DNA of 64,000 nt from CAWHNT01 sp963830775 (GTDB lineage: Bacteria; Pseudomonadota; Alphaproteobacteria; Geminicoccales; Geminicoccaceae), in assembly GCA_963830775.1 (NCBI GenBank), contig CAWHNT010000005.1:1-64000 (forward strand), given 5' to 3'. The first letter of the stretch is position 1; the number at the start of each line of letters is the position of its first letter. The notes beneath the pieces are model-generated. The model made no database searches and was not told the origin of the DNA. It saw only the letters and a program-made list of their open reading frames with translations. This document shows positions 46,180 to 55,465 of the stretch, piece by piece. A program made the position numbers and the translations under genes.

Positions 46180-47526
46180 ATGACCAAGTGGAAACTGTCC
46201 CGCCGTAGCCTTCTCCAGGGGACGGCCGGTGCCGTCGTGGCCGGGTCGACGCTGGGCCGCGCCCGCGGCGCCCATGCCGCCGGCAAGCTGTCGCTCGGCT
46301 TCTGGGACCACTGGGTGCCGGGTGCGAACGACATCCTGACCAAGATCTGCCAGGAGTGGGCCGAGAAGGAGAAGGTCGAGCTCCAGATCGACTACATCCC
46401 TTCCCAGGGCAACAAGGACCTCCTCACCATCCAGGCCGAGGCGCAGGCGCGCTCGGGCCATGACGTGCTGTCGTTCCGGGTCTGGGAGGCGAGCAGCCAT
46501 GCCGCCGACCTGGAGCCGGTCGATGACGTGATGGAAGCCGTCATCGCCCAGAACGGCAAGGTCAACCCGGTCGTCGAGTATCTGGGCCAGCATGACGGTC
46601 ACTGGGTCGGCGTGCCGGCAACGCCGGGCTCGCAGCTCAAGGTGCCCTGCGGCCGCCTCGACATGCTGAAGGAGCAGGCGGGCCTCGACATTCAGGCCAT
46701 GTACCCGGCCGACGGCCCGGCGACCGACAAGGCCGCGGACTGGAACTGGGACACGTTCCTGGCCGCTGCCGAGAAGTGCCACAAGGCTGGGAACCCGTTT
46801 GGCCTCGGCCTCGGCACCACCTCCGACAACGTGGACTGGGTCGGTGCTCTCTTCAACTCCTTCGGCGCCCACCTGGTGGATGCCAAGGGCGAGATCGTCG
46901 TCGACTCGGCCGAGATGGCGGCAGCCCTCGACTACATGAAGCGGCTGTCGGCCTTCCTGCCCGAGGACGTGATCGCCTGGGACGACGCCTCCAACAATCG
47001 CTGGCTGATCTCGGGCAAGGGAGCCCTGATCCTCAACCCGCCCAGCACCTGGGCCGTGGCCAAGCGCGATGCGCCGCAGGTGGCCGAGAAGTGCTGGACC
47101 TTCGCCATGCCGAAGGGGCCGCAGGGCCGCTTCGCCCCCTATCTGCCGTTCAACTGGGGCATCTGGCAGTTCTCGCCCAACAAGTCGGCGGCCAAGAGCC
47201 TCCTGGCCCATCTCTCGACCAGGGCCGCCATCGAGCGTTTCGTCGCCGGCAGCCAGGGCTACGACATCCCGGGCTATGCCGCCTTCAACGACTTCAAGAC
47301 CTGGGCCGAGGAAGGCCCGCCCAAGGGTACCTTGCGCCACTACCCGGTGGCCGGCGACGAGACCTACTCGATCGCCGCCTCGCCGGCCCCGCCCGAGATC
47401 GCGGTCCAGATCTACAGCCAGGCCACCATCACCAAGATGGTCGGGCGCATGGTCCAGGGCGGCGCCTCCGCCGAGGACGCCATCGCCTGGGCCGAGACCG
47501 AGCTCGAAGGCTTCATGCGCACCTGA
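46180..47526 (+). CDS. ABC transporter extracellular solute-binding protein
   Basis: The product is 448 residues. A twin-arginine signal (KLSRRSLLQGTAGAVVAGST) is cleaved near AHAA. The mature part is family 1 solute-binding: KLSLGFWDHWVPGANDILTK, then DVLSFRVWEASSHAADLEPV and NRWLISGKGALILNPPSTWA. It captures a sugar or oligosaccharide in the periplasm for the two permeases that follow. The ligand is not known. A hairpin after the stop probably lets this gene be expressed more than the permeases. Confidence 0.9.
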   Translation: MTKWKLSRRSLLQGTAGAVVAGSTLGRARGAHAAGKLSLGFWDHWVPGANDILTKICQEWAEKEKVELQIDYIPSQGNKDLLTIQAEAQARSGHDVLSFRVWEASSHAADLEPVDDVMEAVIAQNGKVNPVVEYLGQHDGHWVGVPATPGSQLKVPCGRLDMLKEQAGLDIQAMYPADGPATDKAADWNWDTFLAAAEKCHKAGNPFGLGLGTTSDNVDWVGALFNSFGAHLVDAKGEIVVDSAEMAAALDYMKRLSAFLPEDVIAWDDASNNRWLISGKGALILNPPSTWAVAKRDAPQVAEKCWTFAMPKGPQGRFAPYLPFNWGIWQFSPNKSAAKSLLAHLSTRAAIERFVAGSQGYDIPGYAAFNDFKTWAEEGPPKGTLRHYPVAGDETYSIAASPAPPEIAVQIYSQATITKMVGRMVQGGASAEDAIAWAETELEGFMRT

Positions 47527-47533
47527 GGCGCCC

Positions 47534-47561
47534 GCCGGCCGTGCGGTGATGCACGGCCGGC
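47534..47561 (+). other. Intergenic hairpin between binding-protein and permease genes
   Basis: A perfect 11-bp stem (GCCGGCCGTGC and its complement) with a 6-base loop lies eight bases after the stop codon. No T-run follows, so it is more likely an mRNA 3' stabiliser or attenuator than a full terminator. Confidence 0.5.
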
Positions 47562-47588
47562 AGCCTTTCCTCGAGGCTGGGAGGGATC

Positions 47589-48524
47589 ATGGCCCAGGCT
47601 GCTGCCGTCGTAGCCGGCGCTTCCGCCGCACCGCCCCGGATCCGGCGCGGCGGGCTTTCGCGCGGCCGCTCGCGCACCGCGTTCCTCATGTGCGTGCCGC
47701 TTCTGCTCATCATCTTCGGCCTGGTGGTCTATCCGGCCCTGTACTCCCTGCATCTCGCCACCTTGAACAAGTCGATGCAGCGTTTCGTGGGCTTCGGGAA
47801 CTTCTCGTTCCTGTTCTCCCGCGAGCTGTTCTGGATGGTGGTCAAGCAGTCGGTGATCTTCGCCGTCACCGCCGTCATCTTCAAGGCCCTGATCGGCTTC
47901 ATCGTCGCCCACCTCGTCAACAACCTGCCCGACAAGGGGCAGCGCAAGTGGCGCGGGATGCTGCTGATCCCTTGGGTCATTCCGCCGGCCATGAGCACGC
48001 TGGTCTGGTGGTGGCTGTTCGATCCCTCCTACAGTGCCGCCAACTGGCTGCTGGTCAGCATGGGCCTGGGGCCGGTGTCCTGGCTCGGCAACCCCGGCTG
48101 GGCCCGGTTCTCCGTCATCCTGGTCAATGTCTGGTACGGGGCGCCCTTCTTCATCATCATGTATCTCGCCGCCCTGAAGTCGGTCCCGGCCCAGCTCTAT
48201 GAGGCCGCCGCCATCGACGGCGCCAACGCGCTGCAGCGGCTCTGGTACGTGACCCTGCCGATGCTGCGCAGCATCATCGCGATCACCGTCCTGTTCTCGC
48301 TCATCGTCACCTTCGCCAACTTCGACATCGTGCGCATCTTGACCAATGGCGGACCCAGCGACCTGACGCATGTCTTCGCCACCTACGCCTTCAAGCTGGC
48401 GATCGAGGGCAACGACATCCCGCTCGGGGCCTGCGTCTCGCTCTTCATGTTCCCGTTCCTGGGCATCGCCGCCATCTTCATCCTGCGCGACGTGCATCGC
48501 CGCAGCACCGAAGCGATCGGCTAG
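47589..48524 (+). CDS. ABC transporter permease (MalF-like)
   Basis: The product is 311 residues with six predicted membrane segments, starting with FLMCVPLLLIIFGLVVYPAL. The EAA loop that contacts the ATPase is QLYEAAAIDGANALQRLWYV, then TLPMLRSIIAITVLFSLIVT. It is the first of a permease pair for carbohydrate uptake. It lies 62 bases after the binding protein gene and 11 bases before the second permease gene. Confidence 0.92.
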   Translation: MAQAAAVVAGASAAPPRIRRGGLSRGRSRTAFLMCVPLLLIIFGLVVYPALYSLHLATLNKSMQRFVGFGNFSFLFSRELFWMVVKQSVIFAVTAVIFKALIGFIVAHLVNNLPDKGQRKWRGMLLIPWVIPPAMSTLVWWWLFDPSYSAANWLLVSMGLGPVSWLGNPGWARFSVILVNVWYGAPFFIIMYLAALKSVPAQLYEAAAIDGANALQRLWYVTLPMLRSIIAITVLFSLIVTFANFDIVRILTNGGPSDLTHVFATYAFKLAIEGNDIPLGACVSLFMFPFLGIAAIFILRDVHRRSTEAIG

Positions 48525-48535
48525 GAGAGGTCGCC

Positions 48536-49456
48536 ATGGCTGCCAGCACTGCCGCCCTCGACGAGGTCCGCGGGCCCGAGATCGCCGCCACGGGGTCGCC
48601 CGGTCCCCGGCGACGCTGGGCGCTCTACAGCTCCTATTTCTTCCTCATCCTGTTCTGCATCTTCTTCCTGGCCCCGCCGGTCTACATGCTGATCACCTCG
48701 CTCAAGACGAGCCAGGAGATCGCGACCCAGGCGGGCAGCCCATGGCTGGTGATCAACCCCACGCTCGCCAACTATACCGGCCTCCTGACCTCGCCGACCT
48801 TCCTCACCTTCTTCAAGAACTCGTTCCTGGTCTCGGTAGTCACGGTCGCGGTGACGATGGTGGTGAGCGTGCTCGCCGCCTTCTCCCTGGCCAGGATGCG
48901 CTTTTTGGGCTCGACCATCCTCGCCACCGGTGTCTTCCTCACCTACCTGATCCCCGACACCCTCCTGTTCATCCCTATGTTCAAGACCTTCAGCTTCCTG
49001 CGCGAGGTCACAGGCATCCAGTTCATCAACAAATGGTGGATCCTCTGCATCATCTACCCGACGCTGACGGTGCCGTTCTGCACCTGGATCCTGATCGGCT
49101 ACTTCAGCTCGATCCCCAAGGAGCTGGATGAGGCGGCGATCGTGGATGGCGCCTCCTACATGCAGATCCTGGTCAAGGTGTTCCTGCCGGTGTGCCTGCC
49201 GGGCCTGATCGCCGCCACGATCTTCGCCTTCACCGTCTCCTGGGCCCAGTTCCTCTACCCGCTGGCCTTCACCACCACCATCGACCAGCTCGTCCTCCCG
49301 GTCGGGATCGTGACTTCGCTCATCAAGGGCGACGTCTTCAACTGGGGCCAGATCATGGCCGGCACCCTCCTGGGCGCCGCCCCGCCGCTGCTGATCTACG
49401 CGTTCCTGATGGACTACTATATCGCGGGCCTCACGGCGGGAGCGACGAAGGGGTGA
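48536..49456 (+). CDS. ABC transporter permease (MalG-like)
   Basis: The product is 306 residues with six membrane segments, starting with YFFLILFCIFFLAPPVYMLI. The EAA loop is ELDEAAIVDGASYMQILVKV, then FLPVCLPGLIAATIFAFTVS. It pairs with the previous permease. No ATP-binding subunit follows; such importers can share a common MsmK/UgpC-type ATPase encoded elsewhere. A convergent lyase gene begins right after the stop. Confidence 0.92.
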   Translation: MAASTAALDEVRGPEIAATGSPGPRRRWALYSSYFFLILFCIFFLAPPVYMLITSLKTSQEIATQAGSPWLVINPTLANYTGLLTSPTFLTFFKNSFLVSVVTVAVTMVVSVLAAFSLARMRFLGSTILATGVFLTYLIPDTLLFIPMFKTFSFLREVTGIQFINKWWILCIIYPTLTVPFCTWILIGYFSSIPKELDEAAIVDGASYMQILVKVFLPVCLPGLIAATIFAFTVSWAQFLYPLAFTTTIDQLVLPVGIVTSLIKGDVFNWGQIMAGTLLGAAPPLLIYAFLMDYYIAGLTAGATKG

Positions 49457-49460
49457 GCAC

Positions 49461-50351
49461 CTACGCCGGTGCCACCATGACCCGGTCGTAGGCATCGGCG
49501 ATCGCTGAGACGTCGGCCTCGCCCAGCGGCACCAGCGGTGGCCGCACGGCAAGCCAAGCGTGGTCGCCTGTGCGGTGGGCGATGAGGGCCTTCACCGCCG
49601 GGATTACCGGATAGTCCAGCAGCGCCTCGACCAGCCGGATGATCCGCGGATCGTCCTCGCCCGTCTCGGCTAGGGGCCGGAGCGCCTCCGGGCAGACATT
49701 GGCAAGGCCCGAGATCGCACCCCGACCGCCGCCTCGGACGGCTTCGGCGAGGAAGCGCTCATCACCGATCAGGATGGTGAGGTCGCCATGGGTGGCAAGT
49801 AGCTGCCTCGTGTAGGGCTCGTCGCCCGAGGAGTCCTTCACGCCCAGCACGACCTCGGGGAAAGCGGTCCGCAGGCGCCCGATCAGCTCGACCGAGATGC
49901 CGACCTGGGTGACCGACGGGATGTTGTAGAGCAGCACGTCGCGCGCGGCTCCGCCCAGGCTTTCGAAGACAGTGGCGAACCAGGCGAAGAGGCCGTCATC
50001 GCACACGCCCTTGAAGTAGAAGGGCGGGGGCAGCAGGAGGGCCTTGCAGCCGAAGTCGAGCGCCGAGCGCGCCTGGGCCACCGCATGCGGCACCGAGGAG
50101 GCGCTGATGCCGCCGACCACGAACCTGCCGTCGATACCAGCCGCCGCCATGGCACCCAGCACTTGCTCACGACCGGCCGGGCCGATGGAGGCGCCCTCGC
50201 CGGTGGTGCCGAATGCAGTGATGCTCCTGCAGCCGTTCTCCAGGCACCAGCGCGCATGGGCTGCCATTCTGGGATGGTCGATCTTGCCGTCAGGTCGGAA
50301 CGGCGTGGCCAGGGCCACGGATAGGCCGAAGCTTGCAGCGGGAGTGGTCAT
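49461..50351 (-). CDS. Dihydrodipicolinate synthase/N-acetylneuraminate lyase family protein
   Basis: The product is 296 residues, a TIM-barrel lyase or dehydratase of normal length. GTTGEGASIGPAGREQVLGA is the family substrate loop. The Schiff-base lysine lies in FPEVVLGVKDSSGDEPYTRQ, and the catalytic tyrosine in ARDVLLYNIPSVTQVGI. True DapA is less likely than a lyase for a sugar acid, as the gene lies between two sugar-type ABC importers and near a ribokinase. It is convergent with the first importer and divergent from the second. Confidence 0.87.
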   Translation of the reverse strand: MTTPAASFGLSVALATPFRPDGKIDHPRMAAHARWCLENGCRSITAFGTTGEGASIGPAGREQVLGAMAAAGIDGRFVVGGISASSVPHAVAQARSALDFGCKALLLPPPFYFKGVCDDGLFAWFATVFESLGGAARDVLLYNIPSVTQVGISVELIGRLRTAFPEVVLGVKDSSGDEPYTRQLLATHGDLTILIGDERFLAEAVRGGGRGAISGLANVCPEALRPLAETGEDDPRIIRLVEALLDYPVIPAVKALIAHRTGDHAWLAVRPPLVPLGEADVSAIADAYDRVMVAPA

Positions 50352-50498
50352 GAGCAAGGATTCCTGACGGGCAAAGGATGTGGTGGCGACCAAGAGTGGC
50401 CTGGGCAGCGATGATGCGGCGGGCTAATGATCGGGAGGCCTGTCCTCGCCGGCACGAGGGCAAGGGTGCCGATAGCAGAAGCTGGGGGGACTAGACCA

Positions 50499-51836
50499 AT
50501 GACACGTCACAGCAGCCGTTTTGCGCGCCGCGATATCCTGGCCGGAACTGCGTCGGCCGCTGCGCTGGCCGGCATGGGCTGGGTGCCGCCCGCCTGGGCC
50601 GCCGTGGACTGGCAGAAGTTCAAGGGCACCCAGCTCGAGGTCAATCTGGTGAAGGGCCCGCGCGCGGAGACCCTGCGTCGGCACGTGGCGAAGTTCACCG
50701 AGCTCACCGGCATCGAGGTCGGGCTTGAGCAGATCCCCGAGCAGCAGCAGCGGCAAAAGGTCGTCATCGAGTTCAACAGCGGCCGCCCGAGCTTCGACGT
50801 CGCGCACCTGAGCTATCACGTGCAGAAGCGGCTGCTGGAAAAGGGTGGCTGGCTGCAGGACGTGAAGCCCTACGCTGCCGACCCGAGCCTCGCCGACCCC
50901 GCGCTCAGCCTCGACGACTTCTCCTCGGCTGGTGTCACCTATGCCACGGACAGCCAGGGCCGGTTCACCAGTCTGCCGCTCAGCGTCGATTACTGGATGG
51001 TCTACTGGAACAAGGAGCTGTTCGAGAAGAAGGGGATCGCCTACCCCGCCACCTTCGACGACATGGTCAAGGCCGCCGAGGCACTGACCAACCCCGACGA
51101 GGGCACCTTCGGCTTCGTCGCCCGCGGCCTCAAGAACGCCAACGTGCCGGTCTGGACAAGCTTCCTCCTGGGCTACGGCGTCGACCCGGTGGATGCGAAC
51201 GGCAACCTGCATATCGACGGCCCGGAGGGGATCGAGGCCGCCAAGCTCTATCAGCGCCTGCTGACCAAGTCGGCACCGCCCGGCGTCACCGGCTTCAACT
51301 GGAACGAGAGCCAGTCCTCGTTCATCCAGGGCAAGATCGGCATGTGGATGGACGGCGTCGGCTTCGCCCCGCCGCTCGAGGACCCGACCAAGTCCCGTAT
51401 CGTCGGCAAGGTGGGCTATGGCGTGATGCCCAAGGGCCCCGTTGCTCAGGCATCTGGGACCTTCGGTGACGGCATCGGCATCGCGGCCGCGAGCCAGAAC
51501 AAGGAGGCGGCCTGGCTCTTCTGCCAGTGGGCGGTCTCGGCTCCGATCCAGGCCGACCTCCTGCAGACGGGCTCGGGCGTGCCGTTCCGCAAGTCGGTGC
51601 TGGACGATCCCGAGGTCCGCAAGGGTGTGAAGATGCCGGCCGCATGGGTGGACGCCGTCGTGGGCTCGGCCGCGGTCAGCAAGCTCGGCCTGCCGGTGGT
51701 GGTCCCGGTGACGGAGTTCCGCGACATCGTCGGCATTGCCCTCACCAACATGCTGGCCGGCGCCGACCCGGCTGCGGAGCTGAAGAAGGCTTCCGAGCAG
51801 TTCAAGCCGATCCTCGAGAAGAGCGAGAAGGCATGA
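50499..51836 (+). CDS. ABC transporter extracellular solute-binding protein
   Basis: The product is 445 residues with a twin-arginine-type signal (FARRDILAGTASAAALAGMG). The mature part is family 1 solute-binding: TQLEVNLVKGPRAETLRRHV, then PLSVDYWMVYWNKELFEKKG and SQSSFIQGKIGMWMDGVGFA. Its stop overlaps the start of the next permease gene (ATGA). It is divergent from the DapA-family gene with about 150 bases between them, so regulation may be shared. The ligand is not known; it is only distantly similar to the first binding protein. Confidence 0.9.
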   Translation: MTRHSSRFARRDILAGTASAAALAGMGWVPPAWAAVDWQKFKGTQLEVNLVKGPRAETLRRHVAKFTELTGIEVGLEQIPEQQQRQKVVIEFNSGRPSFDVAHLSYHVQKRLLEKGGWLQDVKPYAADPSLADPALSLDDFSSAGVTYATDSQGRFTSLPLSVDYWMVYWNKELFEKKGIAYPATFDDMVKAAEALTNPDEGTFGFVARGLKNANVPVWTSFLLGYGVDPVDANGNLHIDGPEGIEAAKLYQRLLTKSAPPGVTGFNWNESQSSFIQGKIGMWMDGVGFAPPLEDPTKSRIVGKVGYGVMPKGPVAQASGTFGDGIGIAAASQNKEAAWLFCQWAVSAPIQADLLQTGSGVPFRKSVLDDPEVRKGVKMPAAWVDAVVGSAAVSKLGLPVVVPVTEFRDIVGIALTNMLAGADPAAELKKASEQFKPILEKSEKA

Positions 51837-52798
51837 GCGGCCGCGTCGGGCATCCGCCCGGCGCGCTGGCGGGCGGGAGGGCGGCGTCAGCATCGGCGCC
51901 GACCGCCCGGCTCGACACGGATGAGCGGCCGCTCCGGGCCTACTGGCCTTTCATCGCACCGGCCGTCGTCCTCACGCTCGCGGTCATCCTCTTCCCTTGG
52001 GCCTTCACCGGCTGGATGAGCCTCAACGAGTGGAAGGTGGGGGAGCAGCGCAGCTTCGTCGGCCTCGCCAACTTCGCCGCCCTGCTCACCGACGTGCGCT
52101 TCGGCGAGGCGGTCTGGCACACGCTCGTCTACACGGCCCTTGCCGTGATCCTGCCGCTCGTCCTGGGCACGATCGCAGCCCTCATCTTCCATGAGCACTT
52201 CCCCCTGCGCGGCTTCCTGCGCAGCGTCTTCATCCTGCCGATGATGGCGACGCCGGTGGCGATCGCGCTGGTCTGGACGATGATGTTCCACCCCCAGCTG
52301 GGCGTGCTGAACTACCTGCTCTCCCTCGTGGGCCTGCCGCCCTCGCTCTGGGTGTTCGATGCGCGGACGGTGATCCCCTCGCTGGTCATGGTCGAGACCT
52401 GGCAGTGGACGCCGCTCGTGATGCTGATCGTGCTGGGCGGCCTCGCGTCCCTGCCGGTCGATCCTTACGAGAGTGCCGAGATCGACGGTGCCAGCATGTG
52501 GCAGAAGTTCCGGCACATCACGCTTCCGCTGATCATGCCCATGCTCATGGTCTCGGTGATCATCCGCACCATCGATGCGGTGAAGAGCTTCGACATCATC
52601 TTCGCCATTACCCAGGGCGGCCCCGGCACGGCGTCGGAGACCATCAACATCTACCTCTATCTGCAGGCCTTCTCGTTCTTCAACATCGGCTACGGCTCGG
52701 CCCTGGCGGTGGTCTTCTTCATTATCGTCGTGGCCTTGGCCCTCTCGCTGCTCTGGCTCCGCCAGCGGACCAAATGGATGGAGGTGGTCGGCAAATGA
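51833..52798 (+). CDS. ABC transporter permease (MalF-like)
   Basis: The product is 321 residues from the ATG that overlaps the stop of the binding protein gene. Six membrane segments begin with WPFIAPAVVLTLAVILFPWA. The EAA loop is DPYESAEIDGASMWQKFRHI, then TLPLIMPMLMVSVIIRTIDA. Its own stop overlaps the next permease start (ATGA), showing tight coupling of all three genes. Confidence 0.92.
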   Translation: MSGRVGHPPGALAGGRAASASAPTARLDTDERPLRAYWPFIAPAVVLTLAVILFPWAFTGWMSLNEWKVGEQRSFVGLANFAALLTDVRFGEAVWHTLVYTALAVILPLVLGTIAALIFHEHFPLRGFLRSVFILPMMATPVAIALVWTMMFHPQLGVLNYLLSLVGLPPSLWVFDARTVIPSLVMVETWQWTPLVMLIVLGGLASLPVDPYESAEIDGASMWQKFRHITLPLIMPMLMVSVIIRTIDAVKSFDIIFAITQGGPGTASETINIYLYLQAFSFFNIGYGSALAVVFFIIVVALALSLLWLRQRTKWMEVVGK

Positions 52799-53621
52799 GC
52801 GGGCCGCGCAAGTACCTGCGCCAGCTGGGCCTGCTGTTCGCCGCCCTGGTGATCGTCTCGCCGGCGATCCTCGTTTTCTTATGGATGCTGTCGCTCTCCC
52901 TTAAGCTCGAGATCGACAACACCGCCTATCCGCCGGTCTTCATCCCGAGCCAGCTCGCCTGGACCAACTACACCACCGTGTTCGAGGAGGCCTCGTTCGG
53001 GCTCTACTTCGTCAACAGCCTGATCGTCACCGGCCTCTCGACCCTGGTGGCGCTCGCCGTCGGCGTGCCGGCCGGCTACGGCATCGCCGGGCCAAGGCCA
53101 CGGGCCTCACCGTCGTCATCCTGATCGCCCGGATGACGCCGGGCCTGAGCTATCTGATCCCACTGTTCCTTCTCTTCCAGTATTTGGGGCTTCTGGGGAC
53201 GCTCTGGCCCCAGATCATCACTCACCTCGTGATCACTGTGCCGGTGGTGATCTACGTCATGGTCGGCTTCTTCGAGACCCTGCCGCTCGAGCTCGAGGAG
53301 GCAGCCCGGATCGACGGCGCGTCGCGCTGGGGCGTCTTCCGCCACGTGGCCCTGCCGCTGGCGCGCCCCGGCATGACCGTAGCGCTGATCCTCGCCTTCA
53401 TCTTCTCGTGGAACAACTTCGTCTTCGGCATCGTGCTCGCCGGGCGGAGCACGCGCACGCTTCCGGTCGCCGTCTACAACTCCCTCACCTTCGAGGAGGT
53501 GAGCTGGGGGCCGCTCTCGGCCGCCGCGCTGATCGTGACCCTGCCCGTCCTCATCCTCACCATCATTGCGCAAAAGCAGATCGTGGCCGGGATGACGGCA
53601 GGGGCGGTGAAGGGAGGCTAG
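52795..53621 (+). pseudogene. ABC transporter permease (MalG-like), frameshifted
   Basis: The start MSGPRKYLRQLGLLFAALVI overlaps the previous stop. The first half runs to VGVPAGYGIAG, then one base is lost or gained near 53085. Sequence resumes at MTPGLSYLIPLFLLFQYLGL with the EAA loop LELEEAARIDGASRWGVFRH and ends TAGAVKGG. The corrected length is about 275 residues, normal for MalG-like permeases. If the lesion is real, this importer is dead. No ATPase gene follows. Confidence 0.87.
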
Positions 53622-53676
53622 CGGATTACTGGTCGCGATGCAAGGGATATGGTCCTAGATCGCAGCCCAGCTTGCT

Positions 53677-53859
53677 TTACGGTCGCCTTGTCGGTGCTGC
53701 TCGACCGCTCGTGGGATCGGGCTCGCCGGGTGCCAGCGGGCCCTGCTTGGCGCGGCGGCGGGAGCGCATGATGGCGTAGCCGATGATCACGGCCAGCAGG
53801 ATGGGCCCCAGGGCATAGACCAGGAGCGAGAACGTTCCTATCGCCGTGCCTTCATCCAT
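53677..53859 (-). CDS. Small membrane protein of unknown function
   Basis: The product is 60 residues from MDEGTAIGTFSLLVYALGPI with one membrane helix (LLVYALGPILLAVIIGYAIM), then a basic stop-transfer (RSRRRAKQG) and a Pro/Thr/Arg tail. GGGGAGGAA lies upstream of the ATG. No family is recognised. It stands alone between the importer and the ribokinase. Confidence 0.55.
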   Translation of the reverse strand: MDEGTAIGTFSLLVYALGPILLAVIIGYAIMRSRRRAKQGPLAPGEPDPTSGRAAPTRRP

Positions 53860-53940
53860 CCCCGTTCCTCCCCATGCCAGGACCCGTGGTGGTGAAAGCG
53901 TGCTGAGCGGCTCCGGGTTCCGCAAACGCCGACTGGGGCG

Positions 53941-54849
53941 TCAGAGCTGCTCGATCGGGGGCAGGTCGGGGAGGCGGGCCTCGATCATGGCGCGGGTGGG
54001 CTGGGCGGTCTGGGCGCCCAGGTGCTCGCAGGAGAGGGCGGCGGCGACGCTGGCGGCCGCGAGGGCCTCGGGCAGCGAGGCTCCGCTATCGAGCCAAGCG
54101 GCTAGGGCACCGGCGAAGGTGTCGCCGGCACCGGTGGTGTCGACGGGCTGGATGCGGAGCGGCGAAGCCTTGAGGGCGAGGTCGGGGCCGACGGCGATCG
54201 CACCCTTGGCACCCAGGGTGAGGACGCAGGTAAGGCCGTGGCGGCTGGAGAGCTCGGTGGCGAGCTCGCGGGGCGCAGCGGTGCGGCCGGTGAGGGAGGC
54301 GGCCTCGTGCTCGTTGACGATCAGGAGGTCGAGGGCAGCCAGGACGTCGTCGGGGACGGCACCAGCGGGGGCCAGATTGAGGATGGTGCGGGCACCGCGG
54401 GCGTGGGCGCGGCGGAGGGCCTGGGCGGTCTCCTCGGCACGGATCTCGTTCTGGCACAGCACGGTGGTGCCTGGTGCCAGGAGGTCGTCCGGAATCTGGT
54501 CGGCCGCGACCTCGAGATTGGCGCCGCTGCCAACCGTGATCGCGTTCTCGCCGGCGGCGTCGATGCCGATGACTGCGATCCCGGTCGGGCGCTCGCAGGT
54601 GAGCGAGGCGGGAGCAGTCGACGCCCGCCTCCTCGAGCAGGCGCGAAGGACGGGACCATAGGCGTCGTCGCCGACCTTGCCGACGAAGAGGACCTTCGCC
54701 CCGGCCTTGGCAGCGGCCGCGGCCTGATTGGCTCCCTTGCCGCCCGGGGCGAAGGTGTAGCCCGGGCAGAGCACCGTTTCCCCGGGCCGAGGCAGCCGAT
54801 CCACCTTGAACAGCAGATCGGCATTGATCGAGCCCGGCACGATGAGCAT
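53941..54849 (-). CDS. rbsK: Ribokinase (PfkB family)
   Basis: The product is 302 residues. The PfkB motifs are LPRPGETVLCPGYTFAPGGK with GGKGANQAAAAAKAG, and LRIQPVDTTGAGDTFAGALA with the DTTGAGD catalytic aspartate. It phosphorylates ribose or another pentose. The stretch ACSRRRASTAPASLTCERP (about 54590-54650) does not fit the family, while another frame reads LLEEAGVDCSRLA there, so two compensating frameshifts are likely. Ribose use fits the neighbouring sugar importers. Confidence 0.85.
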   Translation of the reverse strand: MLIVPGSINADLLFKVDRLPRPGETVLCPGYTFAPGGKGANQAAAAAKAGAKVLFVGKVGDDAYGPVLRACSRRRASTAPASLTCERPTGIAVIGIDAAGENAITVGSGANLEVAADQIPDDLLAPGTTVLCQNEIRAEETAQALRRAHARGARTILNLAPAGAVPDDVLAALDLLIVNEHEAASLTGRTAAPRELATELSSRHGLTCVLTLGAKGAIAVGPDLALKASPLRIQPVDTTGAGDTFAGALAAWLDSGASLPEALAAASVAAALSCEHLGAQTAQPTRAMIEARLPDLPPIEQL

Positions 54850-54892
54850 GGTCGGCGCCCCCTACTCCAACTGAGGCGGCGCCGCCCGGCGC

Positions 54893-55465
54893 CTAGCGCT
54901 TGCTGAACTGGAAGCTGCGGCGGGCCTTGGCCTTGCCGTACTTCTTGCGCTCGACCTCGCGGTCGTCACGGGTGAGGAAGCCGCCGGCCTTGAGAGGGGC
55001 ACGGAGGCCGGGGTCGTAGTTGACGAGAGCGCGGCTGATGCCGTGGCGGACAGCACCCGCCTGGCCGGAGAGGCCGCCGCCGTTGACGGTGCAGATCACG
55101 TCGTACTGGCCCAGCCGGTCGATCACGGCGAAGGGCTGGAGCACGATCATCTGCAGGGTGGAGCGGGCGAAGTAGGTCTGGAGGTTGCGGTATTCCTCGC
55201 GCTTCGCGGTGCTGCCCTCGGCGCGCTTCTCGCGCAGCTCCTTCTTCACCTTGGCGGCCAGACCGGCGCCGCGCTTGATGATGAACTTGCCGCTGCCGCG
55301 CCTGATCCAGACCCGGGCCACGGCGTCCTTGCGCCGGCCGGTAGCGTAGGCGCGGCCCAGCGCGTCGACCTTGGGCTCCTGTGGCTGGGCCTGCGGTGCA
55401 TCCGGGGTAGTGCCGGCAGCGCTGCGCAGGCGGGCGAGATCGGCCAGGGTATGCTTCTCAGCCAA
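54893..55465 (-). CDS. rpsI: 30S ribosomal protein S9 with an internal insertion
   Basis: The product is 190 residues from a TTG (LAEKHTLADLARL) that overlaps the rplM stop; a GTG at 55483 is an alternative. The alphaproteobacterial N-terminal extension precedes GRAYATGRRKDAVARVWIRR. After GSGKFII comes about 28 extra residues rich in Lys, Arg and Glu (KRGAGLAAKVKKELREKRAE and so on) before RNLQTYFARSTLQMIVLQPF, where S9 proteins normally have only a short turn. The C-terminus (TRDDREVERKKYGKAKARRS, then FQFSKR) is typical and reaches the ribosomal P site. Confidence 0.93.
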   Translation of the reverse strand: MAEKHTLADLARLRSAAGTTPDAPQAQPQEPKVDALGRAYATGRRKDAVARVWIRRGSGKFIIKRGAGLAAKVKKELREKRAEGSTAKREEYRNLQTYFARSTLQMIVLQPFAVIDRLGQYDVICTVNGGGLSGQAGAVRHGISRALVNYDPGLRAPLKAGGFLTRDDREVERKKYGKAKARRSFQFSKR

